From the NCBI GenBank assembly GCA_021805565.1, contig JAJZFA010000017.1, forward strand, positions 1-64,000: 64,000 nt of DNA, written 5' to 3'. Numbering within the stretch: the first letter of the stretch is position 1; every line of letters begins with the position of its first letter. The notes beneath the pieces were generated by a model. That model made no database searches, was not told the DNA's origin, and was given only the letters and a program-made list of their open reading frames with translations. The position numbers and the translations under genes are program-made. Origin of the DNA: Pseudomonadota bacterium. GTDB lineage: Bacteria; Pseudomonadota; Alphaproteobacteria; Acetobacterales; Acetobacteraceae. Positions 17,216-25,003 of the stretch are shown piece by piece.

Positions 17216-18486
17216 TGACGATTCTATCCGGCGTGGCCACGGTTCTAACTGGCATCGGACTGGCGGAAGCACTGGCAGTGTCACGGCTGGTGGCATCATT
17301 TGCCCGCACCCGTTTAGGCCCGCCGGTGGACAGGCCTCCGGTAACAGTAATGAAGCCGTTGCACGGCAACGACCCGCTGCTGGAAGAGGCCCTGACCACG
17401 CTGTGCCGCCAGGACTATCCGGTATGGCAGATCGTGTTCGGCGTGCAGGATGCGAACGATCCGGCGATCGAGGTCGTACACCGCCTGCGGCAGCGGTTTC
17501 CGGACCTGGACATCGCCCTTGTGGTCGATCCGGGGTTGCATGGGCGCAACCGCAAGGTCGCTAACCTGATCAACATGATGCGGGCGGTTCGTCATGACCT
17601 TCTCGTAATAGCCGACGCCGACATACACGTGCGGCCGGATTATCTGGACCGGCTGGTCGCTTCGCTGCTGCAGCCAGGGGTCGGGCTTGTGACCACGCTC
17701 TATGCGGGGCTGCCCGTTGTGGGCGCCGATCCGGCCCAGGATCTGCGTGCCCGGTTGGCATTGCCGGCCAGGCTCGGTGCCACCCATATCACCCACGGTT
17801 TCCTTCCCGGCGCCGTCCTGGCCCGAGCGCTTGGGCGCCAGGACTGTCTTGGGGCGACGATGTGCCTGCGCCGATCCGATCTAGACGCGATCGGAGGATT
17901 TTACGCGCTGGCCGATCATCTCGCGGACGACAACGTCCTGGGCCGCCGGATTGCCGCGTTGGGCCTGCGTGTCGCATTAGCGGACACCGTGCCGCTGACG
18001 ACCGTTCCGGAAACCAGTTCGATCGCCCTGTTCCGGCACGAGTTGCGTTGGGCTCGCACGATCCGGGCCCTGGAGCCGGCCGGTTTCGCGGCGTCGGCCG
18101 TTCAGTATCCGTTGGCCTGGGCCCTGCTGACCGTTCTGCTTGCCGGCGGGGCGCCTTGGTCCTTCGGATTATTTTTTGCTGCCTGGGGTTTGCGTGCCGT
18201 GGCCGCCCTGGGGGTGGATCGCGCCCTGGCGTCGCTGTGGCCGAACGACAGCAACGTGGCGACGATGCCGGCCGGGCACGACGCCGCCGATCTTGCATTT
18301 TCCTGCCCTGTCTGGCTTCTGCCATTGCGCGACATCTTGTCCGTGGCGGTGATGATTGCCAGCTATGCAAGTCGCCAGGTTGACTGGCGCGGTCACGAAT
18401 TGCATGCGGATTCGCCACCGTCCTTCGCCGGGCAGACCATGACACTGGCGGCCGCCTCGGCCATAAGTGCGTCGGTACGCCAATAA
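17212..18486 (+). CDS. hpnI: HpnI, hopanoid N-acetylglucosaminyltransferase
   Basis: A family 2 glycosyltransferase (424 residues) with an N-terminal membrane segment and C-terminal hydrophobic helices. Recognised by PPVTVMKPLHGNDPLLEEAL, a DAD metal motif in LVIADADIHVRPDYL (about 135-137), DDNVLGRRIAALG and RWARTIRALEP, an arrangement resembling ceramide glucosyltransferases. HpnI attaches GlcNAc to bacteriohopanetetrol; HpnK then deacetylates it and HpnJ contracts the ring to the cyclitol ether. Start at 17212 is the ATG in ATGATGACG, overlapping the hpnM stop. A much longer upstream frame inside hpnM is an artefact. Confidence 0.92.
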   Translation: MMTILSGVATVLTGIGLAEALAVSRLVASFARTRLGPPVDRPPVTVMKPLHGNDPLLEEALTTLCRQDYPVWQIVFGVQDANDPAIEVVHRLRQRFPDLDIALVVDPGLHGRNRKVANLINMMRAVRHDLLVIADADIHVRPDYLDRLVASLLQPGVGLVTTLYAGLPVVGADPAQDLRARLALPARLGATHITHGFLPGAVLARALGRQDCLGATMCLRRSDLDAIGGFYALADHLADDNVLGRRIAALGLRVALADTVPLTTVPETSSIALFRHELRWARTIRALEPAGFAASAVQYPLAWALLTVLLAGGAPWSFGLFFAAWGLRAVAALGVDRALASLWPNDSNVATMPAGHDAADLAFSCPVWLLPLRDILSVAVMIASYASRQVDWRGHELHADSPPSFAGQTMTLAAASAISASVRQ

Positions 18487-18512
18487 AGCCGCCCGCTCAA
18501 CCAAGGCTTGGG

Positions 18513-18554
18513 GCATGCTCGACGCCGCAATCCGAAGCGATAATTGTCGGGCCT
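18513..18554 (-). repeat. Dispersed 44-base intergenic repeat, copy C (inverted)
   Basis: Read on the minus strand: GCCCGACAATTATCGCTTCG, then GATTGCGGCGTCGAGCATGC. It is nearly identical to copies A and B but in opposite orientation. It fills much of the 100-base gap between hpnI and hpnJ. Confidence 0.7.
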
Positions 18555-18586
18555 ACTCTAAGCCGGATCGAGAGAAGCACCGCCCT

Positions 18587-20014
18587 ATGATGAAGACCTT
18601 ATTCCTGCAGCCCCCCTCGTTCGACGGTTTCGACGGCGGTGCCGGCTCCCGTTATCAGGCCAAGCGGGAGATCAAGTCGTTCTGGTTTCCCACATGGCTG
18701 GCCCAGCCAGCGGCTATGGTGCCCGGCAGCAAACTGATCGACGCCCCGCCGACGCGGATTGGCCTGGATGAGGTGGTCCGCCAGATTGGCGGCTATGAGT
18801 TGTGCGTTATCCATACCTCGACGCCGTCGTTCGCTTCGGACGTGAAGGTCGCGGCGGCGCTGAAGGCGGCCAATCCGTCGTTGAAAATCGGCATGGTGGG
18901 TGCCAAGGTCGCGGTTCAGCCAGCCGAGAGCCTGGCCCAGGGCGCGCCGGTCGATTTTGTCGCGCGTAACGAGTTCGATTTCACCATCAAGGAAATCGCC
19001 GAGGGCCGCGACTGGGCGTCGGTGGATGGTATTTCATACCGCGATGAAACCGGTTCGATTGTCCACAACAAAGACCGGGCAACGCTGGAAGATATGGACA
19101 CGCTGCCGTTCGTGACGGACGTGTACAAACGCGACCTGCGGATCGAGGATTACTTCATCGGTTACCTGATGCATCCGTACATATCGTTGTACACTGGGCG
19201 CGGCTGCAAATCGCACTGCACATTTTGTCTATGGCCGCAGACAGTCGGCGGGCATCGGTACAGGGTGCGATCTCCGGAACACGTCGCGGAGGAAATCCGT
19301 CGGGCCAAGGCGATGTGGCCGCAGGTGAAGGAATTTTTCTTCGACGACGATACGTTCACCGACAACCTGCCGCGTGCCGAGGCGATCGCCCGGCTGCTGG
19401 GTGAGATGGGTGTAACGTGGTCGTGCAACGCCAAGGCAAACGTGCCGCGCGCGACGCTGGAAGTGCTGAAGGCCAACGGGCTGCGGTTGCTGCTGGTTGG
19501 CTACGAGAGCGGCAACCAGCAAATCCTGCATAATATCAAGAAAGGCATGCGGATCGAGGTGGCGCGCAAGTTCACGCAGGACTGCCACGATTTGGGTATC
19601 AAGATCCATGGCACGTTCATCCTGGGCCTGCCGGGCGAAACCCGCGAGACAATTCAGGAAACCATCAAATTCGCCACCGACATCAACCCGCACACCATCC
19701 AGGTGTCCCTCGCCGCCCCCTATCCCGGCACGTTCCTGTATAAGCAGGCGGTGGAAAACGGCTGGCTGGACGCCGCACACGCGGAACTGGTCGATGACAG
19801 CGGCGTCCAGATCGCCCCGCTGCACTATCCGCATTTGTCGCACACCGAGATATTCGACAACGTCGAAGTCTTCTACAAACGTTTCTATTTCCGCGCCCCC
19901 AAGATCGCTTCCATCGTCAACGAAATGGTGCGCAGCCCGCAAATGATGAAACGCCGCCTGCGCGAGGGCGTGGAGTTTTTCCAGTTCCTGCGGGAGCGAC
20001 ACCACGCGGCCTGA
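18587..20014 (+). CDS. hpnJ: HpnJ, hopanoid cyclitol-ether radical SAM enzyme
   Basis: A 475-residue B12-binding-type radical SAM protein. The N-terminal cobalamin-like domain spans about 1-170; the radical SAM motif is C207-x3-C211-x2-C214 (TGRGCKSHCTFCLW). FFFDDDTFTDNL and LLLVGYESGNQQIL are also as in HpnJ. It converts the glucosamine-type sugar added by HpnI/HpnK to the five-membered cyclitol ether of composite hopanoids. Start at 18587 (ATGATGAAG) with GAGAGAAG upstream. The 100-base gap after hpnI contains repeat copy C. The expected partner deacetylase HpnK is not adjacent. Confidence 0.92.
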   Translation: MMKTLFLQPPSFDGFDGGAGSRYQAKREIKSFWFPTWLAQPAAMVPGSKLIDAPPTRIGLDEVVRQIGGYELCVIHTSTPSFASDVKVAAALKAANPSLKIGMVGAKVAVQPAESLAQGAPVDFVARNEFDFTIKEIAEGRDWASVDGISYRDETGSIVHNKDRATLEDMDTLPFVTDVYKRDLRIEDYFIGYLMHPYISLYTGRGCKSHCTFCLWPQTVGGHRYRVRSPEHVAEEIRRAKAMWPQVKEFFFDDDTFTDNLPRAEAIARLLGEMGVTWSCNAKANVPRATLEVLKANGLRLLLVGYESGNQQILHNIKKGMRIEVARKFTQDCHDLGIKIHGTFILGLPGETRETIQETIKFATDINPHTIQVSLAAPYPGTFLYKQAVENGWLDAAHAELVDDSGVQIAPLHYPHLSHTEIFDNVEVFYKRFYFRAPKIASIVNEMVRSPQMMKRRLREGVEFFQFLRERHHAA

Positions 20015-20070
20015 GGCGCGGCGCTATCGTACCTCGCCGCCGGAGAAAGCGATCGAGGCCGTTGGTATGC

Positions 20071-20138
20071 GCGCCGGGTTGGCGGGCGGCGGCGCGCTAA
20101 ACCGCGACATTGCGCCGGGTTGGCGGGCGGCGGCGCGC
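20071..20138 (+). repeat. Pair of 27-base direct repeats
   Basis: GCGCCGGGTTGGCGGGCGGC followed by GGCGCGC occurs exactly at 20071-20097 and 20112-20138, 14 bases apart. It lies between the convergent hpnJ and SDR genes. A GGCCGTTGGTAT 12-mer at 20057-20068 also recurs at 20172-20183. Confidence 0.8.
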
Positions 20139-20150
20139 CATCCAGAGATA

Positions 20151-20183
20151 ATACCGACGGTCAGTCTTTATGGCCGTTGGTAT
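20151..20183. terminator. Hairpin between convergent genes, REP-like
   Basis: A 13-bp stem with two G-T wobbles: 20151-20163 (ATACCGACGGTCA) and 20171-20183 (TGGCCGTTGGTAT). The loop is GTCTTTA. It can serve as a terminator for hpnJ and for the leftward SDR gene. The outer ATACC(A/G)AC...GTTGGTAT sequence recurs in the palindromes near 40.83-40.98 kb. Confidence 0.55.
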
Positions 20184-20203
20184 CGATTGCGCGGATCGGC
20201 GAT

Positions 20204-20971
20204 TTAACCGGCCATCGTCAACCCACCGGACACGCTGATGACCTGCCCGGTGATGAACGCGGCATCGTCGCTGGCGAAGAACAGGATCGCGCCGGGCAGA
20301 TCGTCCGGCTCCCCGATCCGGCCCATCGGAATGGCGCGCCGGAAAGCATCTTCCAACTTATCGGGATTGGCGGCGCCCTTTTTATATTCGGCAAACAGGT
20401 TGGTGTTGGTCGCCCCCGGACAGACGACGTTGACGTTGATCCGGTGCCGGGCATGCTCTCGCGCCAGGGTCTTGGAAAAGCCGATCAGGCCGGCCTTGCA
20501 AGCGGCATACACGGCCTCGCCGGAAGATCCGACGCGCCCCGCGTCGGACGCAATATTGACGATCCGGCCACCGCCTTTGGCTATCATACCGGGTAGCACG
20601 GCGTGATGCATATTGAGCGCACCGACGAGGTTGATGGCGATCAGGGTCTGCCATTCGGCGGGAGTGCTGTCCTTGAACAGGCGGAAGACGTCCCAGCCCG
20701 CATTATTGACCAGAATATCGACCCGTCCATGGATCGCTTCGACCGAAGCCACCGCTTTCGCAACGGCGTCATGATCGGCGATATCGCAGGTCATGGCGAT
20801 TGCATGGCCGCCGGCCGCCGTAATGACACTTGCCACCCGCTTCGCGGCGGCCTCATCGATGTCGAAGATCGCCACCGCGGTTCCGGCCTCCGCGAATCGC
20901 CGGCAGGTTGCACCGCCGATTCCGCCGCCGCCGCCGGTTATGATGGCAACCTTGTCCTTTAGGCCCCGCAT
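20204..20971 (-). CDS. SDR dehydrogenase, BadH-like
   Basis: A 255-residue classical short-chain dehydrogenase. The NAD site GGGGGIGGATCRRFAEAG is at residues 14-31, NNAGW at about 89, and the catalytic Ser-x12-Tyr-x3-Lys in NIASDAGRVGSSGEAVYAACK. Several stretches (GGGGGIGGATCRRFA, HHAVLPGM, INVNVVCPG, ITGQVISVSGGLTM) closely resemble 2-hydroxycyclohexanecarboxyl-CoA dehydrogenase (BadH) of alicyclic-acid degradation. No other bad genes are adjacent, so a generic beta-hydroxyacyl-CoA dehydrogenase role is as likely. A second SDR gene lies 60 bases upstream in the same direction. Confidence 0.85.
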   Translation of the reverse strand: MRGLKDKVAIITGGGGGIGGATCRRFAEAGTAVAIFDIDEAAAKRVASVITAAGGHAIAMTCDIADHDAVAKAVASVEAIHGRVDILVNNAGWDVFRLFKDSTPAEWQTLIAINLVGALNMHHAVLPGMIAKGGGRIVNIASDAGRVGSSGEAVYAACKAGLIGFSKTLAREHARHRINVNVVCPGATNTNLFAEYKKGAANPDKLEDAFRRAIPMGRIGEPDDLPGAILFFASDDAAFITGQVISVSGGLTMAG

Positions 20972-21031
20972 GACTGTCTCCTGTCGCCGATATCGCGGCG
21001 TGGTCCGCGCTCACCGCCCTGGGGCATCCGC

Positions 21032-21832
21032 TCAGTGCGGCTCGATCGGCATCCGAGCGATGCTGAGCCAGGCTACCGGTGCGCCCGCCGCCTCGGCCGC
21101 CTGCAACGGGGCAATCGACACATCCCAGTCCGCGGCGATAAAGCGTCTGCCGTTGACCGCGGCCGCCGCATCCGAAACCAGCCACAACATCGGCGGCACC
21201 ATGATGTCCGGCCGCAACATCTTCGCGCGGTCGCCCGCATCGCCCACCAGAGGCGTGTCGGTCACACCGCCCGGCACCAGCACATTGGCGGTGACCGCGG
21301 TGCCTTTCAGGTCGGCCGCAAGAACGGCCATCGCGGCCTCCGCCGCCGCCTTGCTGGCGCCGTAGAGCAGATAGCCCGCTCGCACCATAGTCCCCAGACT
21401 GGTGGTAACCGTGACGATCCGCCCGCTGTTGGCCTTCAGCATGTGCGGCAGCACCGCCCTGGACATCAGGATTGGCGCCGTCGCGTTGACGGTGAGGAAG
21501 CGGGTCCATTGTTCCGGTGTTACGTCCCAGAACCGGATCGGATTAGCGCGCTGGTCCGCCCGGACATCCGCCTGACCGATACCGGCGTTGTTCACCAGGA
21601 TATCTATGCGGCCGAATGCTTCCATGGTTTGGGTCGCGATCGCGTCAAACGATGCCGGGTCCGCCAGATCGGCGGTGACGGGTCTGATCGGGGCGGGCAA
21701 TGTCGCCAGATCGGCGGCGTTGCGATCGACGGCGGTCACGGCGATTCCGGCTTGCGACAGTCCCAGGGCGATGGCGCGCCCGATACCGCTCGCGGCGCCA
21801 GTGACGATGGCGATTTTGCGCGATGTTGGCAT
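21032..21832 (-). CDS. SDR family oxidoreductase
   Basis: A 266-residue short-chain dehydrogenase. The Rossmann motif TGAASGIGRAIALG is near residue 11, NNAGIG near 86, and the catalytic Ser/Tyr/Lys stretch contains TVTTSLGTMVRAGYLLYGASK. The C-terminal 25 residues (AAEAAGAPVAWLS) extend beyond the family core. Substrate cannot be told from sequence. It is transcribed toward the BadH-like gene, 60 bases apart, so the two probably form a unit. Confidence 0.85.
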   Translation of the reverse strand: MPTSRKIAIVTGAASGIGRAIALGLSQAGIAVTAVDRNAADLATLPAPIRPVTADLADPASFDAIATQTMEAFGRIDILVNNAGIGQADVRADQRANPIRFWDVTPEQWTRFLTVNATAPILMSRAVLPHMLKANSGRIVTVTTSLGTMVRAGYLLYGASKAAAEAAMAVLAADLKGTAVTANVLVPGGVTDTPLVGDAGDRAKMLRPDIMVPPMLWLVSDAAAAVNGRRFIAADWDVSIAPLQAAEAAGAPVAWLSIARMPIEPH

Positions 21833-21896
21833 TACGATGTTCCTCCGTTGCCGACTGTGGGACGAACCGACGCGGATGCCAACTGGGCGGCCTACG

Positions 21897-22934
21897 TCAT
21901 GCTTCCGGCTCCAACAGGTCCAGCAGCGGGGTTCCTGTTCTGGGCGGTTTCAACGCAAGGTGCGTCCAACCGGGTTCCCCCAGCATCCGGCCCCGGCTGG
22001 TCCGCAAGATAAGCCCTTCCTGGATCAGATACGGCTCGATCACGTCTTCCAGCGTGTCGCGCGCCTCGGCCAGCGCCGCCGCCAGCGTCTCCACGCCGAC
22101 CGGTCCCCCCGCGTGATGTTCGGCGATCCGCCGCAAATACCGCCGGTCCATCGAATCCAACCCAAGCCGGTCCACCTCCAGCCGGTTCAGCGCGGCATCG
22201 GCGATCCCGCGATCGACCGGCGAATCGCCTTGAACCAGCGCGAAATCCCGGACCCGCCGCAGCAGCCGGCCGGCGATTCGCGGCGTGCCGCGCGACCGGC
22301 CAGCGATCTCGGCCGCGCCTTCCTCGGTCAGATGCAGCCCCAGAAGCCGGGCGCCGCGGACAATGATCCGGAGCAATTCTTCGGGTGTATAGAACACCAG
22401 CCGCAAGGGAATCCCGAAGCGATCGCGCAACGGGGTCGCCAGCAGCCCGGCCCGCGTGGTAGCCCCGACCAGGGTGAACGGCGGCAGATCGATCCGGACA
22501 CTGCGCGCCGCCGGCCCTTCGCCGATGATCAGATCGAGCTGAAAATCCTCCATCGCCGGATAAAGCACTTCCTCGATCGCCGGCTGTAACCGATGGATCT
22601 CATCGATGAACAACACATCCCTGGGCTGCAGGTTTGTCAGAATCGCGGCCAGATCGCCCGCCTTGGCGATCACCGGCCCAGAGGTCGCGCGAAACCCAAC
22701 GCCGAGTTCCCGCGCCACGATTTGCGCCAGGGTCGTCTTGCCCAGGCCGGGCGGCCCGTGCAGCAGCACATGGTCCAACGCTTCGCCGCGAGACCGGGCG
22801 GCCTGAATGAAAATCGCCAGATTTTCCCGTGACGCCTTTTGGCCGGTGAAATCGGCCAGCGTCTGCGGCCGCAGCGATGCCTCGGCCGCGTCCTCTGGCT
22901 GACGAGCGGCGGAAACCTCCCGATCGTCGCTCAT
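21897..22934 (-). CDS. ruvB: Holliday junction branch migration ATPase RuvB
   Basis: A 345-residue hexameric AAA+ motor. Walker A is [12 protein letters not shown], the Walker B/DEIHR motif is [15 protein letters not shown], and sensor 1 lies in [11 protein letters not shown]. The C-terminal winged helix contains [16 protein letters not shown], typical of RuvB. Length is normal. Its start overlaps the ruvA stop by four bases (ATGA), as in most alphaproteobacteria. ruvC is not in the window. Confidence 0.97.
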   Translation of the reverse strand: MSDDREVSAARQPEDAAEASLRPQTLADFTGQKASRENLAIFIQAARSRGEALDHVLLHGPPGLGKTTLAQIVARELGVGFRATSGPVIAKAGDLAAILTNLQPRDVLFIDEIHRLQPAIEEVLYPAMEDFQLDLIIGEGPAARSVRIDLPPFTLVGATTRAGLLATPLRDRFGIPLRLVFYTPEELLRIIVRGARLLGLHLTEEGAAEIAGRSRGTPRIAGRLLRRVRDFALVQGDSPVDRGIADAALNRLEVDRLGLDSMDRRYLRRIAEHHAGGPVGVETLAAALAEARDTLEDVIEPYLIQEGLILRTSRGRMLGEPGWTHLALKPPRTGTPLLDLLEPEA

Positions 22935-23545
22935 CCGGCCGTCCTTTTCGCCAGTTCCTTCAGGCTGTCGCGGATCAGCGCATCCAGTGTCGCGGTATCG
23001 CCGAGGCGATCGAGCACCAGCGCGACCGTTTGCTGCGCCTCCGGCCGGCGATACCCGAGGTTGACCAAGGCCGACAGGGCATCGCCGGCCGGGGTGGGCG
23101 CCGCGATGGGCGTATAGGCGACCCCGGCGGACGATGTGGGCATGGTCCCGGTTTTGTCCCGCAGTTCCGTCAGCAACCGCACCGCCAGACGCGGCCCAAC
23201 ACCCTGCGCCCGCGTCAGGCTCGCCTTGTCACCGGCGGCGATGGCGCCGATCAGGTCGCGCGGCGACAGCGCCGACAGGATCGCCAGCGCGACCCGCCCG
23301 CCAACACCCTGAACGGTTGTCAGCAGCCGGAACCAATCCCGTTCCGCCGAATCGGCGAACCCGTACAAAACGATGGCATCCTCGCGCACATGCGTTTCGA
23401 TCAGAATCTTGGCCGTAATGGGCGGTTGCGGCAAAGCGGACAACGTGCGCGACGACGCCTGGACCAGATAGCCGACGCCGCCCACGTCGATGACGCAGGT
23501 GCCTTCCGAGAGCGCATCCACCCGTCCGGTGAGTTGGGCGATCAT
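22931..23545 (-). CDS. ruvA: Holliday junction DNA helicase subunit RuvA
   Basis: A 204-residue protein that recognises four-way junctions and recruits RuvB. It starts [12 protein letters not shown], the family N-terminus, and contains the two helix-hairpin-helix motifs ([14 protein letters not shown] and [16 protein letters not shown]). The C-terminal RuvB-binding domain [18 protein letters not shown] is complete. The start at 23545 is chosen over a longer frame because upstream codons have no family resemblance. Coupled to ruvB by overlap. Confidence 0.96.
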   Translation of the reverse strand: MIAQLTGRVDALSEGTCVIDVGGVGYLVQASSRTLSALPQPPITAKILIETHVREDAIVLYGFADSAERDWFRLLTTVQGVGGRVALAILSALSPRDLIGAIAAGDKASLTRAQGVGPRLAVRLLTELRDKTGTMPTSSAGVAYTPIAAPTPAGDALSALVNLGYRRPEAQQTVALVLDRLGDTATLDALIRDSLKELAKRTAG

Positions 23546-23846
23546 TTCGATCCGGTTCTGCCTTTGGAGGAAACTTGGCGGCGACCGCGAATCGGACGCT
23601 GACCACCTTATACCCGATCGAGCGGGCGTTGTGGGCACCCACTTGCGGGTTTGCGCTGCGATGGCATGAGATTTGCGATTAGTTTCATTGAACCGACATC
23701 CGGAACAATCGCCATCGGGTTCAGGATGCCAGCGCCGCTTTCTTCTCCGTGTTCGCGTGTTCGGCGGTGCCGCGCGCGCCAACGCATAGCGGTTTCGCGA
23801 GGTTCAAGACGAAATCCGAGTTTAAGCCGACCGGGTCAGAGAACAC
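23546..23846. other. Intergenic region upstream of ruvAB
   Basis: About 300 bases between the ruvA start and the end of the acyl-CoA dehydrogenase gene. It presumably contains the ruvA promoter. I see no clear SOS (LexA) box and no gene. Confidence 0.4.
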
Positions 23847-24992
23847 CTAACCGGGCAGCTCCAGCACGTTTTTTGCAAGGATATTCCGCTGAATTTCGTT
23901 CGATCCGGCATAGATCGAAGACGGTCGCGATTGCAGAAACAACCCGGCGGGATTGAGGTCCCGGTTGCCCTCCATCGGTCCAAGCCCGGCGCCGTATTCG
24001 CCGGCGATGTCGAGCATCGCCTCGGTGATTCGTTGATATAGTTCGGTCTGATTTATTTTGAGCATCGAAACGTCCGGACCCAGGCTTTCGCCGCGCCGGA
24101 CTTTTTCGACGAAGGTTTCGTACAAATCCTTGTGGTCTTCCAGGTCGAGGCGCAGGCGTGTGTAGCGATCCTGGAACTGACTATCGTCCCACAGCCCCAT
24201 GCGTTCGGCCAGCAGTTTCAGGCGCTTTAACGCATAGGCCGACTGGCGCGGCGATCCGGACCCGATACGTTCGAAGCCCAGCAGCGCCTTGGCCATCGTC
24301 CAGCCCTTGTTGATCTGGCCTACCAGATTGTCCTTGGGAACGCGCACATTGTCGAAGAAGGTTTCGCAGAATTCGTCCGCCATATCGATGTTGGTGATGG
24401 GGCGGACGGTGATGCCGGGCGTGTCCATGGGAACCAGCAAAAAACTGATACCGTCTTGCTTTTTCGCCTGCTTGTCGGTGCGGACCAGCAGGAAAATCCA
24501 GTTCGCGTCCATCGCCAGCGACGTCCATATCTTCTGGCCGTTCACCACCCAGAAATCGCCGTCCAGCACTGCTTCGGTGCGCAATGCCGCCAGATCCGAT
24601 CCGGCGTTCGGTTCGCTGTAGCCTTGGCACCAGATATGTTCGCCGGACAGTATTTTCGGCAGGAAGTGCTGCTGTTGCTCCGGCCGGCCGAACTTGATCA
24701 GCAGCGGGCCGATCATCGTCATGCCCATGTCGTTGACGCGGGCGCAGCCGTATCGTTCTTTCTCCTCCAGGAAGATCAACTGCTTACTGGCGGAAATGCC
24801 CATGCCGCCGAATTCCTTTGGCCAGTTCGGACACAACCAGCCTTGTTCGGCCAGTTTCATGTACCAGGGCTTGTTGTCCTTGAAATGCAGCCGCTGCGGC
24901 GGGTTGCGAATGTCCGCCGGGTAATTGGCTTCGATCCAGTCGCGCACATGGCTTCGGAACTGGTCGTCGGACAGATTGTCGAGATCGGTCAT
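23847..24992 (-). CDS. Acyl-CoA dehydrogenase family protein
   Basis: A 381-residue FAD enzyme that introduces the alpha-beta double bond in an acyl-CoA thioester. Recognised by FGGMGISA, the CQGYSEPNAGSDLAALRT flavin/substrate loop, and the C-terminal SIYAGSNEIQRNILAKNVLELP stretch. The start at 24992 (MTDLDNLSDDQF) has TAGGAAG upstream. It lies 11 bases downstream of the multifunctional hydratase/dehydrogenase gene, so the pair carries out successive beta-oxidation steps. Chain-length or branched/alicyclic preference cannot be read from the sequence. Confidence 0.92.
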   Translation of the reverse strand: MTDLDNLSDDQFRSHVRDWIEANYPADIRNPPQRLHFKDNKPWYMKLAEQGWLCPNWPKEFGGMGISASKQLIFLEEKERYGCARVNDMGMTMIGPLLIKFGRPEQQQHFLPKILSGEHIWCQGYSEPNAGSDLAALRTEAVLDGDFWVVNGQKIWTSLAMDANWIFLLVRTDKQAKKQDGISFLLVPMDTPGITVRPITNIDMADEFCETFFDNVRVPKDNLVGQINKGWTMAKALLGFERIGSGSPRQSAYALKRLKLLAERMGLWDDSQFQDRYTRLRLDLEDHKDLYETFVEKVRRGESLGPDVSMLKINQTELYQRITEAMLDIAGEYGAGLGPMEGNRDLNPAGLFLQSRPSSIYAGSNEIQRNILAKNVLELPG

Positions 24993-25003
24993 GGCACCGC
25001 TTC

